In this document: piece after piece, positions 17,684-25,314 of the stretch
Numbering within the stretch: the first letter of the stretch is position 1
How the letters are laid out: every line of letters starts with the position of its first letter
Origin: Nitrospirota bacterium
GTDB lineage: Bacteria > Nitrospirota > Thermodesulfovibrionia > Thermodesulfovibrionales > Magnetobacteriaceae
Assembly: GCA_015233725.1 (NCBI GenBank)
Contig: JADFXD010000025.1
Span: forward strand, 1-35,380
Length of the DNA stretch: 35,380 nucleotides
Direction of reading: 5' to 3'
Notes under the pieces: model-generated
Databases searched by the model: none
Told to the model about the DNA's origin: nothing
Seen by the model: only the letters and a program-made list of their open reading frames with translations
Made by a program: the position numbers and the translations under genes

Positions 17684-17834
17684 TAAGTACCTGGACAAAA
17701 GTTTTTATATAAATGTAGGATTGAGAATTATGGGGTCAAGGGGACTGGTCCCCTTGTGGGTGGGTCTGAGGGAGGGCAAAGCCCTCCCTTCTTTCCCTAT
17801 TGCGTGTATATAATTAATTATGGGCAGGTACTTA
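17684..17834 (+). mobile_element. Full-length ~147-bp MITE-like element with TA target duplication
   Basis: Element 17686-17832 begins AGTACCTGGAC and ends GGGCAGGTACT, so the ends are inverted repeats; TA dinucleotides flank it (17684-17685 and 17833-17834). Inside are two hairpins: AAGGGGACTGGTCCCCTT, and GGGAGGGCAAAGCCCTCCC followed by a pyrimidine run. It has no coding capacity. TIR plus TA duplication is typical of non-autonomous relatives of IS630/Tc1-mariner elements; no matching transposase is in the window. It sits immediately after the MEDS-LuxR stop codon and may act as its terminator. Confidence 0.7.
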
Positions 17835-17999
17835 ATAGTTCAGGTGTACAGTTGAAACATTATATAAAGGGTAGTCCTGCAGAGACTGTGATACTCGATA
17901 TTTTGACCTTTGCATAATGAGGGTTAAGTCCAAGCGATATTATTCAGGGCAATTGCCCTTACCAGTGAGTGCATTAACGGTTTGCTCCAAAAAAATCCT
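17835..17999. other. Non-coding spacer before mdh with half of a second repeat type
   Basis: Together with the MITE this is a stretch of about 350 bases without a gene. It holds GGTAGTCCTGCA (17870-17881), one terminal arm of the element at 25402-25504, and a small palindrome GGGCAATTGCCC around 17948. No open frame worth calling is seen. Confidence 0.5.
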
Positions 18000-18028
18000 T
18001 TTACAATACCATCCCCTTGTTGTATAAT
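18000..18028 (+). promoter_or_regulatory. Sigma-70-type promoter of mdh; predicted leaderless transcript
   Basis: TTTACA (18000-18005, five of six), a 17-nt spacer, and a perfect TATAAT (18023-18028). Six bases (18029-18034) separate the -10 box from the ATG at 18035, so +1 is expected on the A of the start codon. Confidence 0.65.
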
Positions 18029-18034
18029 AGTGGC

Positions 18035-18964
18035 ATGAGAAAGAAAGTATCTATCATAGGAGCGGGACACGTGGGTGCCTCCACAGCCCAGTTGTTGGTG
18101 TATGAGGCAATGGCCGACGTTGTCCTTTATGACGTAGTTGAAGGGATGCCGCAGGGGAAGGCCCTCGATCTATCGGAGGCCTGTCCGTTGTATCGTTGCA
18201 GCGCCTCTATAATTGGAACAAACGACCTGGCTGATATAAAAGGCAGCGATATAGTCGTAATAACCGCCGGTATTGCCCGAAGGCCCGGGATGTCAAGGGA
18301 CGACCTCTTAAACACAAACGCCAACATATTGCGTGGCGTAAGCGCTGAGGTTGCAAGGTACTGCCCCGATGGTGTCGTAATCGTGGTCACAAACCCGATG
18401 GACGTGATGGCTCAACTGACATGGCAGGCAAGCGGGCTGCCAAAACAGAGGGTCATGGGCATGGGGGCAATCCTTGACGCCGCGCGATTCAGGACGTTTG
18501 TGGCCTGGCAGTTGAACGTCTCACCGGAGGCCGTGGAGGCCCTGACGCTTGGCGGACACGGCGACCAGATGGTGCCGATGCCCAGGTTTACAACCCTCAG
18601 GGGTGTGTCAATCACACATCTGCTGTCAGAGGAGGTCATCAAGGGGTTGGTTGAAAGGACCAGAAACGGCGGGGCAGAGGTGGTCTCTCTCCTTAAGAGT
18701 GGCAGCGCCTACTATGCACCAGCGGCCTCAATATTCCAGATGGTCAAGGCAATCCTCTTTGACGAAAAACAGGTGTTGCCTGTTGCCTGTCTCTTAGGTG
18801 GGCAGTATGGTGTCGATGGCGTCTTTGCCGGAGTACCTGCCGTCTTAGGCAAGGCTGGGGTAGAGCGGATCATAGAGCTTGACCTCAACCAACAGGAGAG
18901 AGAGGATTTTCAACGCTCCGTTGACGCGGTCAAAGGATTGCTGCAAAAACTCGGCTTAAAATAA
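18035..18964 (+). CDS. mdh: NAD-dependent malate dehydrogenase, lactate/malate dehydrogenase superfamily
   Basis: Interconverts malate and oxaloacetate in the TCA cycle. From the ATG at 18035 it is 309 residues, normal for the LDH-like MDH group; the in-frame TTG at 18017 lies inside the promoter and is rejected. Motifs: Rossmann IIGAGHVGAS, ITAGIARRPGMSRDDL (substrate-loop arginines), VTNPMDVM, and the catalytic His in TLGGHGDQMVP. Arg in the ARRPGMSR loop favours malate over lactate. It appears to be a single transcription unit. Confidence 0.95.
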   Translation: MRKKVSIIGAGHVGASTAQLLVYEAMADVVLYDVVEGMPQGKALDLSEACPLYRCSASIIGTNDLADIKGSDIVVITAGIARRPGMSRDDLLNTNANILRGVSAEVARYCPDGVVIVVTNPMDVMAQLTWQASGLPKQRVMGMGAILDAARFRTFVAWQLNVSPEAVEALTLGGHGDQMVPMPRFTTLRGVSITHLLSEEVIKGLVERTRNGGAEVVSLLKSGSAYYAPAASIFQMVKAILFDEKQVLPVACLLGGQYGVDGVFAGVPAVLGKAGVERIIELDLNQQEREDFQRSVDAVKGLLQKLGLK

Positions 18965-18989
18965 GGAACTAAGTATAAACTGTGAGCAA

Positions 18990-19090
18990 GAATAATGGGG
19001 TCAAGGGCACTGGTCTCCTTGCAGGGGGTTCTAAATGGGCCAGGAGCGTCCTGGAGCGACAAAGAAACGGAGCTGCCCCTTTCTTCTTCT
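18990..19090. repeat. MITE-related fragment with GGAGCGTCC hairpin
   Basis: AATAATGGGGTCAAGGGCAC and GGTCTCCTTGCAGGGGG come from the MITE interior; the hairpin CCAGGAGCGTCCTGG is at 19040-19054; a CGGAGCTGCCCCTTTCTTC arm follows. Terminal repeats are absent. It fills the gap between mdh and ndk. Confidence 0.6.
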
Positions 19091-19129
19091 TAAAAGTTGG
19101 ACACAAAAAACATAAGGAGTTTAGATTAG

Positions 19130-19549
19130 ATGGAAAGGACGTTGTCCATTGTCAAGCCTGATGGCGTTAAGAAAAACGTGATCGGCGAGGTTATCAGCCG
19201 TTTTGAAAAGAGCGGCTTCAAAGTTGTGGCCATAAAGATGCTGGCACTGTCAAGGCAAGAGGCAGAGGGGTTTTACATCGTGCATAAGGACAGACCGTTT
19301 TATGGCAGCCTTACGACCTTCATGTCGGATGGCCCAATTGTAGCTATGGTGTTAGAGGGTGATGGCGTGATAGACAAGGTCAGGACGATCATGGGCGCTA
19401 CCAACTACAAGGACGCAGCGCCAGGGACTATCCGGGCGGACTTTGCCACCGACATCGAGCGAAATGTCGTCCACGGCTCCGACTCAGCCGCCTCAGCCAC
19501 ATTTGAGATACCATACTTCTTTTCAGCCCTGGAGCTTTTCCAGAGTTAG
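19130..19549 (+). CDS. ndk: Nucleoside diphosphate kinase
   Basis: Transfers the gamma-phosphate of ATP to NDPs through a phospho-histidine. 139 residues, full length. [15 protein letters not shown] is the usual N-terminus; the active-site motif is NVVHGSDS with H115; the Kpn-loop region [17 protein letters not shown] is intact. A strong ribosome site AAGGAG precedes the ATG. It is followed closely by the histone-deacetylase-family gene on the same strand. Confidence 0.97.
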   Translation: MERTLSIVKPDGVKKNVIGEVISRFEKSGFKVVAIKMLALSRQEAEGFYIVHKDRPFYGSLTTFMSDGPIVAMVLEGDGVIDKVRTIMGATNYKDAAPGTIRADFATDIERNVVHGSDSAASATFEIPYFFSALELFQS

Positions 19550-19592
19550 AGAAATTTTAAGCAACAAAAAAAAGGGGGCGTAAGCAAGCCAC

Positions 19593-20516
19593 ATGAAAAA
19601 GACAGGCCTTATTTATGATGACATCTATCTGACCCACTTGATGCCCGATGACCATCCCGAGTCCAGGGACCGGCTGTTGGCCATCATGTCCAGGCTAAGG
19701 GGGTCCGACGTATGGCCGCACCTCATTGCTATATCGCCTGAGAAGGCGTCCTTTGAGGACATAGAGGCGATCCACGACAAGCGCTACATCGAAAAGGCCA
19801 GGAACCTCGGGCATGGCTACCTCGATCCCGACACCTACATGTCTGAAAACACCCACGAGGCAGCCCTCTATGCAGCCGGCGCTATCATCGCCGCCATCAA
19901 GGCCTGTAAGTCCGGTGAGATAGAGCGGGCGTTCTGCGCGGTCAGACCCCCTGGGCACCACGCCGAGGCAGATAGGGGAATGGGGTTCTGCATCTACAAC
20001 AACGTGGCCATCGGGGCACGGTTTGCTCAAAAGGTTGGTTATCGCAAGGTCTTTATCGCAGACTTCGACGTACATCATGGAAATGGCACGCAGCACTCCT
20101 TCTACGACGATGACACGGTCTTTTACTTCAGCACGCATCAGTATCCGCACTACCCTGGAACCGGCTCCACCTCGGAGACTGGAGCAGGCAAGGGCAAGGG
20201 TTATACCTACAACATCCCCATGAACTACGGGGCAGGCGACAAACAGATGCACGAGGCCTATCACGACAGGCTGCACGAGCAAGTCAGTGCGTTTTCGCCG
20301 GATATCATCCTGGTATCCGCGGGTTACGATATCCACAAGGATGACCCTCTGGCTGGTTTCATGGTCACCGACAACGGCATCCAGGACATCGTAAGGGGGA
20401 TACTCAGCGCTAAGGCCGACATACCGGTGATATTTACGATGGAGGGCGGTTACGACCTTGACGCCATCTCAACGGGGGTGTTGATCAGCGTCAGGGAGTT
20501 GATTAATTATCAGTAG
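19593..20516 (+). CDS. Histone deacetylase family (AcuC/APAH-like) zinc amidohydrolase
   Basis: 307-residue arginase-fold deacetylase. Motifs: the catalytic His pair in RPPGHHAEADRGMGFCIYNN (H122 and H123), the zinc ligands in IADFDVHHGNGTQ (D157, D159, H161), FYFSTHQYPHYPGTG, and a late SAGYDIHKDDPL plus EGGYDL. Bacterial members deacetylate acetyl-lysine proteins (for example acetyl-CoA synthetase with AcuC), acetoin-related substrates or acetylpolyamines; which applies here cannot be told. It follows ndk by 43 nt. Confidence 0.93.
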   Translation: MKKTGLIYDDIYLTHLMPDDHPESRDRLLAIMSRLRGSDVWPHLIAISPEKASFEDIEAIHDKRYIEKARNLGHGYLDPDTYMSENTHEAALYAAGAIIAAIKACKSGEIERAFCAVRPPGHHAEADRGMGFCIYNNVAIGARFAQKVGYRKVFIADFDVHHGNGTQHSFYDDDTVFYFSTHQYPHYPGTGSTSETGAGKGKGYTYNIPMNYGAGDKQMHEAYHDRLHEQVSAFSPDIILVSAGYDIHKDDPLAGFMVTDNGIQDIVRGILSAKADIPVIFTMEGGYDLDAISTGVLISVRELINYQ

Positions 20517-20529
20517 AACGAGGTGTATC

Positions 20530-20727
20530 ATGAAGGTATATACGTCAACACAGGCAAAGGCGGAGTTAGATCGACTCCTTGAGTACATATCCTCATCGCG
20601 TCAGCCGGTTCAGATAACCGGCCAAAAAGGCGCCGCCATCCTGATATCCGAGGACGACTGGCAGGCAATACAGGAAACGCTGTATCTGTTCTCTCCACCC
20701 ATACTGGAGGAATCAATAGAGCAATAA
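20530..20727 (+). CDS. Phd/YefM-family antitoxin, without a partner toxin
   Basis: 65-residue protein with the YefM/Phd DNA-binding fold: STQAKAELDRLLEYISSSRQPVQITGQKGAAILISEDDWQ and the ETLYLFSPP stretch typical of YefM (ETAYLL). It begins 13 nt after the deacetylase stop with a GAGGTG ribosome site. A RelE/YoeB/ParE toxin would be expected just downstream, but only repeat sequence follows (20728-20976), so the toxin seems lost. It may persist as an autonomous antitoxin or small regulator. Confidence 0.75.
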   Translation: MKVYTSTQAKAELDRLLEYISSSRQPVQITGQKGAAILISEDDWQAIQETLYLFSPPILEESIEQ

Positions 20728-20825
20728 AGGGTAAAAAGATAGGGAGGGCTTTGCCCTACTGAGCCAGGGGACGCAGCCCCCCTCCCTTTGACCCCTTACT
20801 GCGCAGGCTTAAGTTGTAGTTTATA
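20728..20825. repeat. MITE interior debris after the orphan antitoxin
   Basis: GGGAGGGCTTTGCCC and GCCAGGGGACGCAGCCCCCC hairpins, then CCTTTGACCCCTTAC, match MITE inner modules in reverse order. No reading frame for a toxin is present. With the element that follows, the region 20728-21031 contains no gene. Confidence 0.5.
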
Positions 20826-20978
20826 AGTACCTGCCCATAAATAATTATATACGAGAAGATGAAGAAAGAAAGGGGCGGCTCCGCCCCCCTTTAGAACCCC
20901 CTGCAAGGGGGCCAGCCCCCTTGACCCCATAATTCTTAATCCTAAATATTTATATAAAAACTTTTGTCCATGTACTTA
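20824..20978 (-). mobile_element. Full-length ~151-bp MITE-like element, opposite orientation, TA target duplication
   Basis: Element 20826-20976 starts AGTACCTGCCCATAA and ends TTTTGTCCATGTACT, with TA on both sides. It is the reverse orientation of the copy at 17686-17832. Hairpins GGGGGCGGAGCCGCCCCTTT-type and AAGGGGGCTGGCCCCCTTG-type are both present when read on the - strand. Confidence 0.7.
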
Positions 20979-21031
20979 GTATTATTATTCGTATACCATT
21001 TTCCGTTTTCCTTGACATATGGCGATAGGCT

Positions 21032-22651
21032 ATGTCAAATTATATGGTAAGGTTTGACTCTATGATAGAAACTGATGAGCTGTTTAATATAAAAGAGGCC
21101 AGCGAGTGGGCAACGGTGCGGTTGGGTAAAACTGTGACCGTTTCAAACATCTCTTATCTGATACAGTATGGGCTAATCGCGAAGATCGGAGAAAACGGGA
21201 CAACGAAGGTATCCAGGCGGGAACTAACAGACTACTACAAGTCGTACAATGGCAACAGGGAGCTTTCCTGGAGCGATCAACTCGGTGGCGAGTTAAACTG
21301 GGCGTTATCCTTTGACAAATACACGGAGGCCGAGACCACAAAGCATGTCCACCGCCTTCATCCTTACAAGGGCAAGTTTATCCCACAGCTTGTGGAGTAT
21401 TTTCTTGACAGTCACACGGACGCCTTCAAGAAAGAGGCGGTCTTTAAAAGAGGCGACATCGTGCTTGACCCCTTCTGTGGCAGTGGCACGACGTTGGTGC
21501 AGGCCTGTGAGCTTGGCTTGCACGCAATTGGCATCGACGTATCTGCCTTCAACTCGCTGATTGCAAACTGCAAGAGCACCAGATACGACATAAAGGGTGT
21601 CCAAGCCGAAATCAACAGGATCACTGCAGCGTTCAAGGGGTTCCTCTCCAACTCGCACACTCTCGACTTTGATGAAAGACTGACACAGGCGCTCTGTGAG
21701 TTTAACAACAGGTATTTTCCCGTCCCTGAGTACAAGTATCGGGTAAGGCGTGCAGAGATCGACCAGGATAGGTACGGAGCAGAGAAGGAGGAGGAGTTTC
21801 TGCCGATATTTCACAGACTCGTCGGGGATTACAACATCAAGCTAAGGCAAGACAAGACGGAGACATTCCTTGACAGGTGGTACTTACAACACGTCAGGGA
21901 CGAGATACGATTCGTGTCTGATGAGATCAAGAAAATAAAATCCCCCATTATAAAAGACATCGTAAGCGTCATCATGAGCAGGACTATCCGCTCCTGCAGG
22001 TCTACCACCCATGCAGACCTTGCAACCCTGATTGAGCCGATAACGGCGACTTATTACTGTGCCAAACACGGCAAGATATGTAAGCCGCTCTTTTCAATCC
22101 TCAAGTGGTGGCAGACATACACCAGGGACACCATCAATCGACTGTCTCAATTTGACCGATTGCGGACAGACACCTCTCAGGTCTGCCTAACGGGCGACAG
22201 TAGGACAATGGATATCCTCGGAGCGCTCAGAGAGAAAGACCCTGCCTTTTCGGAACTGGCAGACAGACAAGGGATCAGAGGGATTTTCTCCAGTCCCCCC
22301 TACGTTGGCCTGATCGACTATCACGAGCAACACGCCTACGCCTACGACCTGTTTGGCCTTGAGAGAAAAGACAACCTCGAGATTGGCCCCCTCTTCAAGG
22401 GGCAAGACAGACAGGCACGGCAGGATTATATACAGGCCATCACCGATGTCCTAAACAACTGCAAGAGATTCTTATCAGAAGATTACTACATCTTCCTGGT
22501 GGCAAATGACAAGTACAACATGTACCCTACAATTTCCGAAGGCGCCGCAATGCAGATCGTAAACAGATACAAGCGGCCAGTATTAAACCGCACCGAAAAA
22601 AATAAGGGTGCGTATTCAGAGACAATTTTCCACCTAAAAAACAGAGGATGA
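21032..22651 (+). CDS. Site-specific DNA methyltransferase (amino-methyltransferase, SPPY class)
   Basis: 539 residues. An N-terminal segment (about 15-70) resembles an excisionase/MerR-type DNA-reading helix-turn-helix (NIKEASEWATVRLGK). Then come HPYKGKF (110-116), the AdoMet-binding DPFCGSGTT (146-154) and the catalytic SSPPYVGLIDY (SPPY at 421-424). SPPY and FxGxG mark an enzyme that methylates N4-cytosine or N6-adenine. A spacer of about 250 residues between them probably holds the target-recognition part. No restriction endonuclease gene is adjacent, so it looks like an orphan methylase, for regulation or anti-restriction. ATGs at 21032, 21044 and 21062 are all possible; TTGACA at 21012-21017 and a TAAGG before 21062 slightly favour 21062. 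Confidence 0.88.
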   Translation: MSNYMVRFDSMIETDELFNIKEASEWATVRLGKTVTVSNISYLIQYGLIAKIGENGTTKVSRRELTDYYKSYNGNRELSWSDQLGGELNWALSFDKYTEAETTKHVHRLHPYKGKFIPQLVEYFLDSHTDAFKKEAVFKRGDIVLDPFCGSGTTLVQACELGLHAIGIDVSAFNSLIANCKSTRYDIKGVQAEINRITAAFKGFLSNSHTLDFDERLTQALCEFNNRYFPVPEYKYRVRRAEIDQDRYGAEKEEEFLPIFHRLVGDYNIKLRQDKTETFLDRWYLQHVRDEIRFVSDEIKKIKSPIIKDIVSVIMSRTIRSCRSTTHADLATLIEPITATYYCAKHGKICKPLFSILKWWQTYTRDTINRLSQFDRLRTDTSQVCLTGDSRTMDILGALREKDPAFSELADRQGIRGIFSSPPYVGLIDYHEQHAYAYDLFGLERKDNLEIGPLFKGQDRQARQDYIQAITDVLNNCKRFLSEDYYIFLVANDKYNMYPTISEGAAMQIVNRYKRPVLNRTEKNKGAYSETIFHLKNRG

Positions 22652-22682
22652 TATAACAATGATAAATGTGCGATTAGGATTG

Positions 22683-22762
22683 GCCATTATGGGGTCAAGG
22701 GGACTGGTCCCCTTGCAGGAGGGGTCTAAGGGGAGGGCGGAGCCGCTCCCCTTCTTTCTTTA
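22683..22762 (+). repeat. MITE interior fragment between methyltransferase and HD genes
   Basis: AATTATGGGGTC-type start (ATTATGGGGTCAAGGGGAC), hairpin AAGGGGACTGGTCCCCTT, then GGGGAGGGCGGAGCCGCTCC and a pyrimidine run CCTTCTTTCTTT. It could terminate the methyltransferase transcript. The terminal repeats are missing. Confidence 0.6.
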
Positions 22763-22766
22763 GCGT

Positions 22767-23276
22767 ATGGATAACAGAGACAACATAGAGTTTGCCCTAC
22801 TGAGGGCGGCTGGATGTGCCCCAAACGTGATTGGGCACTGCAAGGCGGTCAAGGAGCTTGCCGTAGCGATTGCCAGTAAGGTTGACGGCGTAGACATGGA
22901 GCTTGTCAGGCGGGGAGCGCTGCTTCACGACATAGGCAGGAGCAAGACCCACGACATCAATCACGCCGTTGAGGGTGTGAGGATCGCCACGAGCATTGGC
23001 ATAGAACAGCCCGTCGTCGACATCATCGAGCGACACATCGGCAGCGGAATATCCAAGGAGGAGGCTCAGGGCCTTGGACTGCCCATCAATGACTACTTCC
23101 CAATGACAACCGAGGAGAAGATCGTCTCCTACGCCGACTCCCTCATAAGTGGGATACGCGTTATGAGCTTTGAGGAGACCCTTGCGCACATTAAGAGAAT
23201 CCTCGGTGCGGAGCACCCCGCAGTGGAACGTTTTACGGCGCTACACCAGGAGATACAATCGTGGATAAGACAGTAG
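22767..23276 (+). CDS. HD-domain (HDIG) metal-dependent phosphohydrolase
   Basis: 169-residue soluble HD-superfamily protein of the TIGR00295 type. Metal ligands: H24 in VIGHCKAV, H54-D55 in LLHDIGRSK, with H66 and H90 further on and a late Asp in SYADSLI. Family members hydrolyse phosphomonoesters or phosphodiesters of nucleotides; the substrate is not known. Its end overlaps the start of the exporter gene by 16 nt, indicating a common operon. Confidence 0.85.
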   Translation: MDNRDNIEFALLRAAGCAPNVIGHCKAVKELAVAIASKVDGVDMELVRRGALLHDIGRSKTHDINHAVEGVRIATSIGIEQPVVDIIERHIGSGISKEEAQGLGLPINDYFPMTTEEKIVSYADSLISGIRVMSFEETLAHIKRILGAEHPAVERFTALHQEIQSWIRQ

Positions 23277-25003
23277 CCAGGAGGCTGATCGCCCTCGCAC
23301 GACCCTATCTGTCAAAGGTGATAGTGGCGCTCTTGTGCGGGTTGCTTGCATCGGCCGTGATGGCTGCCATAGCGTGGCTGGTCAAGCCGGCCCTAGACAT
23401 CATCTTCATGGACAAGAAGTACCAGTACCTTAAACTGCTTCCCTTTGCCGTTATATTGTTGTTTGCGACGAAGGGGTTCTTGCATTTTTGCCAGCAGTAC
23501 CTGATCCAGTCTGCCGGCCTGTCCCTGATCAGGGACACCCAGAGCAAGCTGCACAACCACATTCTATACATGCCCGTTGAGTATTTCGACAAGGAGACAT
23601 CGGGAATACTGATATCCAGGGTCGTAAATGATGTCACGCTCATCGACAAGGTCATCTCCGATGTCATCAGGGCGACGGTGGTTGAGATGCCGAAGATATT
23701 CATCCTGTTGGGGATAGCGTTTTACAGGAAGTGGGACCTGACCCTGGTAAGCCTCCTTCTGGTGCCAGCTCTGGGCATCAGCGCCAGGAAACTCGGCAGG
23801 AAGGTAAAGCAAAAGGTCGCTGCGGCACAGAAAAACATGTCCCTGTTGACCCACAAACTATCTGAGTCCATAACGGGCATAAGGGTCATAAAGGTCTTTA
23901 ATCGCGAACCCTACCGAAACGAACGATTCATAGAGAGCAGCCTGGGCGTCTACAAGGACAACACCAAGGCCATAAAGTACAAGGAACTCAACAAACTGGT
24001 TGTAGACTTAATGACCGGCCTGGCCATAGGCTCGGTGTTGTTTTATGGCGGCATGAAGGTGGTCTCGGCAGAGATCACCCCTGGGGACTTTGCCTCCATC
24101 CTTACGGCCATATACCTCGTCTTTAGCCCAGTCAAGATAGTTGCCGAGTCATACACCACGCTGCAGAGCGTCAGGGCAGCCATCGAGCGGATTGACCACG
24201 TCCTTGAAACCCCGGTTGAGGACAAGGGCAAGGTTGAGATCAAGCAGTTTAATGATTGCATCAGCCTTGAGGGCGTGACGTTTCGCTATAACCCCGATGC
24301 ACCCCCCGTGTTAGAGGACATAAACCTCACGATCAAAAAGGGCGAGGTGTTGGCAATAATCGGTCCAAGTGGCACCGGCAAGAGTACGCTCGTCAATCTG
24401 CTGCCGAGGTTCTACGTCCCCAGCGCGGGTAGCATAAAGATCGATGGCATTGACCTCATGGAGCTTGATATCCAGTCTCTCAGGGGGATGATAGCCACGG
24501 TCAGCCAGGACATCGTCCTGTTTAACGACACTATCAGGGAGAACATCGCCTTTGGCAATGCCCAGTGTAGCCTTGAGCAGGTCAAGTGGGCGGCGGATAT
24601 GGCCTACGCTACGGAGTTTATCGAGCGATTGCCAGATGGCTTTGACACCGTTGTTGGCGAGCGAGGGCTGACGCTCTCCGGAGGTCAGAGGCAGCGTATC
24701 GCCATAGCCAGGGCACTGCTTAAAGACCCGCCTATCCTGATCCTCGATGAGGCAACCTCCTCGCTTGATAACGCCTCGGAGGCCATTGTCCAGAAGGCCC
24801 TCGATGGCCTGATGTTAGATCGGTCTCGCTCCTTACAGTCGCTGGGTCGGTCTCGCTCCTTACAGTCGCTGGGTCGGACAACCATAATCATCGCCCACAG
24901 ATTATCAACCATCAAGAACGCCGACAGGGTGATCGCCATAGAAAACGGCAAGGCACGCACAGTAACAACCCCCTCAGACCCACTGTTAAGTACCTGCCCA
25001 TAA
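23261..25003 (+). CDS. msbA: MsbA-type lipid A/lipid exporter (ABC half-transporter), with in-frame insertion and altered C-terminus
   Basis: 580-residue half-transporter with a six-helix membrane domain (residues 1-320) and an ATPase domain. Walker A GPSGTGKST is at 368-376, signature LSGGQ at 472-476, Walker B D496-E497, H-loop H546. GTG start at 23261 overlaps the HD gene. Two exceptional points: residues 521-538 are two identical 9-residue units (RSRSLQSLG twice) from a 27-bp duplication placed between LMLD and RTTIIIAHRLS, in the ATPase domain just before the H-loop; and after ENGKA the usual tail (typically an EGTHEEL-like stretch plus a final helix) is replaced, the stop lying inside a MITE end at 24989. 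Whether the protein is still active is uncertain, although all ATP-binding motifs are intact. Confidence 0.9.
   Translation: MDKTVARRLIALARPYLSKVIVALLCGLLASAVMAAIAWLVKPALDIIFMDKKYQYLKLLPFAVILLFATKGFLHFCQQYLIQSAGLSLIRDTQSKLHNHILYMPVEYFDKETSGILISRVVNDVTLIDKVISDVIRATVVEMPKIFILLGIAFYRKWDLTLVSLLLVPALGISARKLGRKVKQKVAAAQKNMSLLTHKLSESITGIRVIKVFNREPYRNERFIESSLGVYKDNTKAIKYKELNKLVVDLMTGLAIGSVLFYGGMKVVSAEITPGDFASILTAIYLVFSPVKIVAESYTTLQSVRAAIERIDHVLETPVEDKGKVEIKQFNDCISLEGVTFRYNPDAPPVLEDINLTIKKGEVLAIIGPSGTGKSTLVNLLPRFYVPSAGSIKIDGIDLMELDIQSLRGMIATVSQDIVLFNDTIRENIAFGNAQCSLEQVKWAADMAYATEFIERLPDGFDTVVGERGLTLSGGQRQRIAIARALLKDPPILILDEATSSLDNASEAIVQKALDGLMLDRSRSLQSLGRSRSLQSLGRTTIIIAHRLSTIKNADRVIAIENGKARTVTTPSDPLLSTCP
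24821..24874 (+). repeat. Two perfect 27-bp tandem units inside msbA
   Basis: Copies at 24821-24847 and 24848-24874 are identical and contain CTCCTTACAGTCGCTGGG. The same core occurs outside this gene at 26238-26254, 26809-26826 (one mismatch) and, as a variant, at 26148-26165. Confidence 0.9.
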
Positions 25004-25030
25004 TTAATTATATACGAGCAAGTGAGAAGG
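24987..25030. repeat. MITE end fragment covering the msbA stop codon
   Basis: TA (24987-24988) then AGTACCTGCCCATAATTAAT and TATATACGAG, identical in type to the left end of the copy at 20826. Only this end is present. It supplies the last codons and the stop of the msbA frame. Confidence 0.65.
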
Positions 25031-25080
25031 CAGGAGTAAAGATATTTCCCGATATACGTGTTGCCGTTGTTGTCTAGCCT

Positions 25081-25314
25081 ATGCCCATTGATTACAGACA
25101 ACTTAGGAGCTTGAAGGTCAGAGATTTGGTTAATGCCCTCCTGAAGGACAGTTTTTATTTGCGCAACCAAACAGGCACCCATCAACAATACCTGCACCAG
25201 GATGGTCGCAGAGTAACAGTATCTTATCATAAGTCCAGTGAAACCTTTGCACCCCAAATACTTAAGTCTATGATAGAAGTACAAGCTGAGTGGACAGAAC
25301 CAGTTAATCTATAG
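25081..25314 (+). CDS. HicA-family mRNA interferase toxin, without HicB
   Basis: 77 residues with the HicA/YcfA double-stranded-RNA-binding-like fold: KVRDLVNALLKDSFYLRNQTGTHQQYLHQDGRR and the later VSYHKSSETFAPQILKSMIE. The catalytic His is expected in GTHQQY. HicA is normally encoded with the antitoxin HicB; no HicB frame is present on either side, only repeats. It may be a decayed or silenced toxin, or be controlled from elsewhere. DNA upstream (24987-25080) is MITE-derived and has no obvious promoter. Confidence 0.8.
   Translation: MPIDYRQLRSLKVRDLVNALLKDSFYLRNQTGTHQQYLHQDGRRVTVSYHKSSETFAPQILKSMIEVQAEWTEPVNL

Noticed and set aside
20528-20716. A - strand frame overlapping the Phd-type antitoxin, as a possible toxin
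   Set aside because: It is antisense to the antitoxin, shows no RelE/YoeB/Doc motif and looks like a shadow frame.
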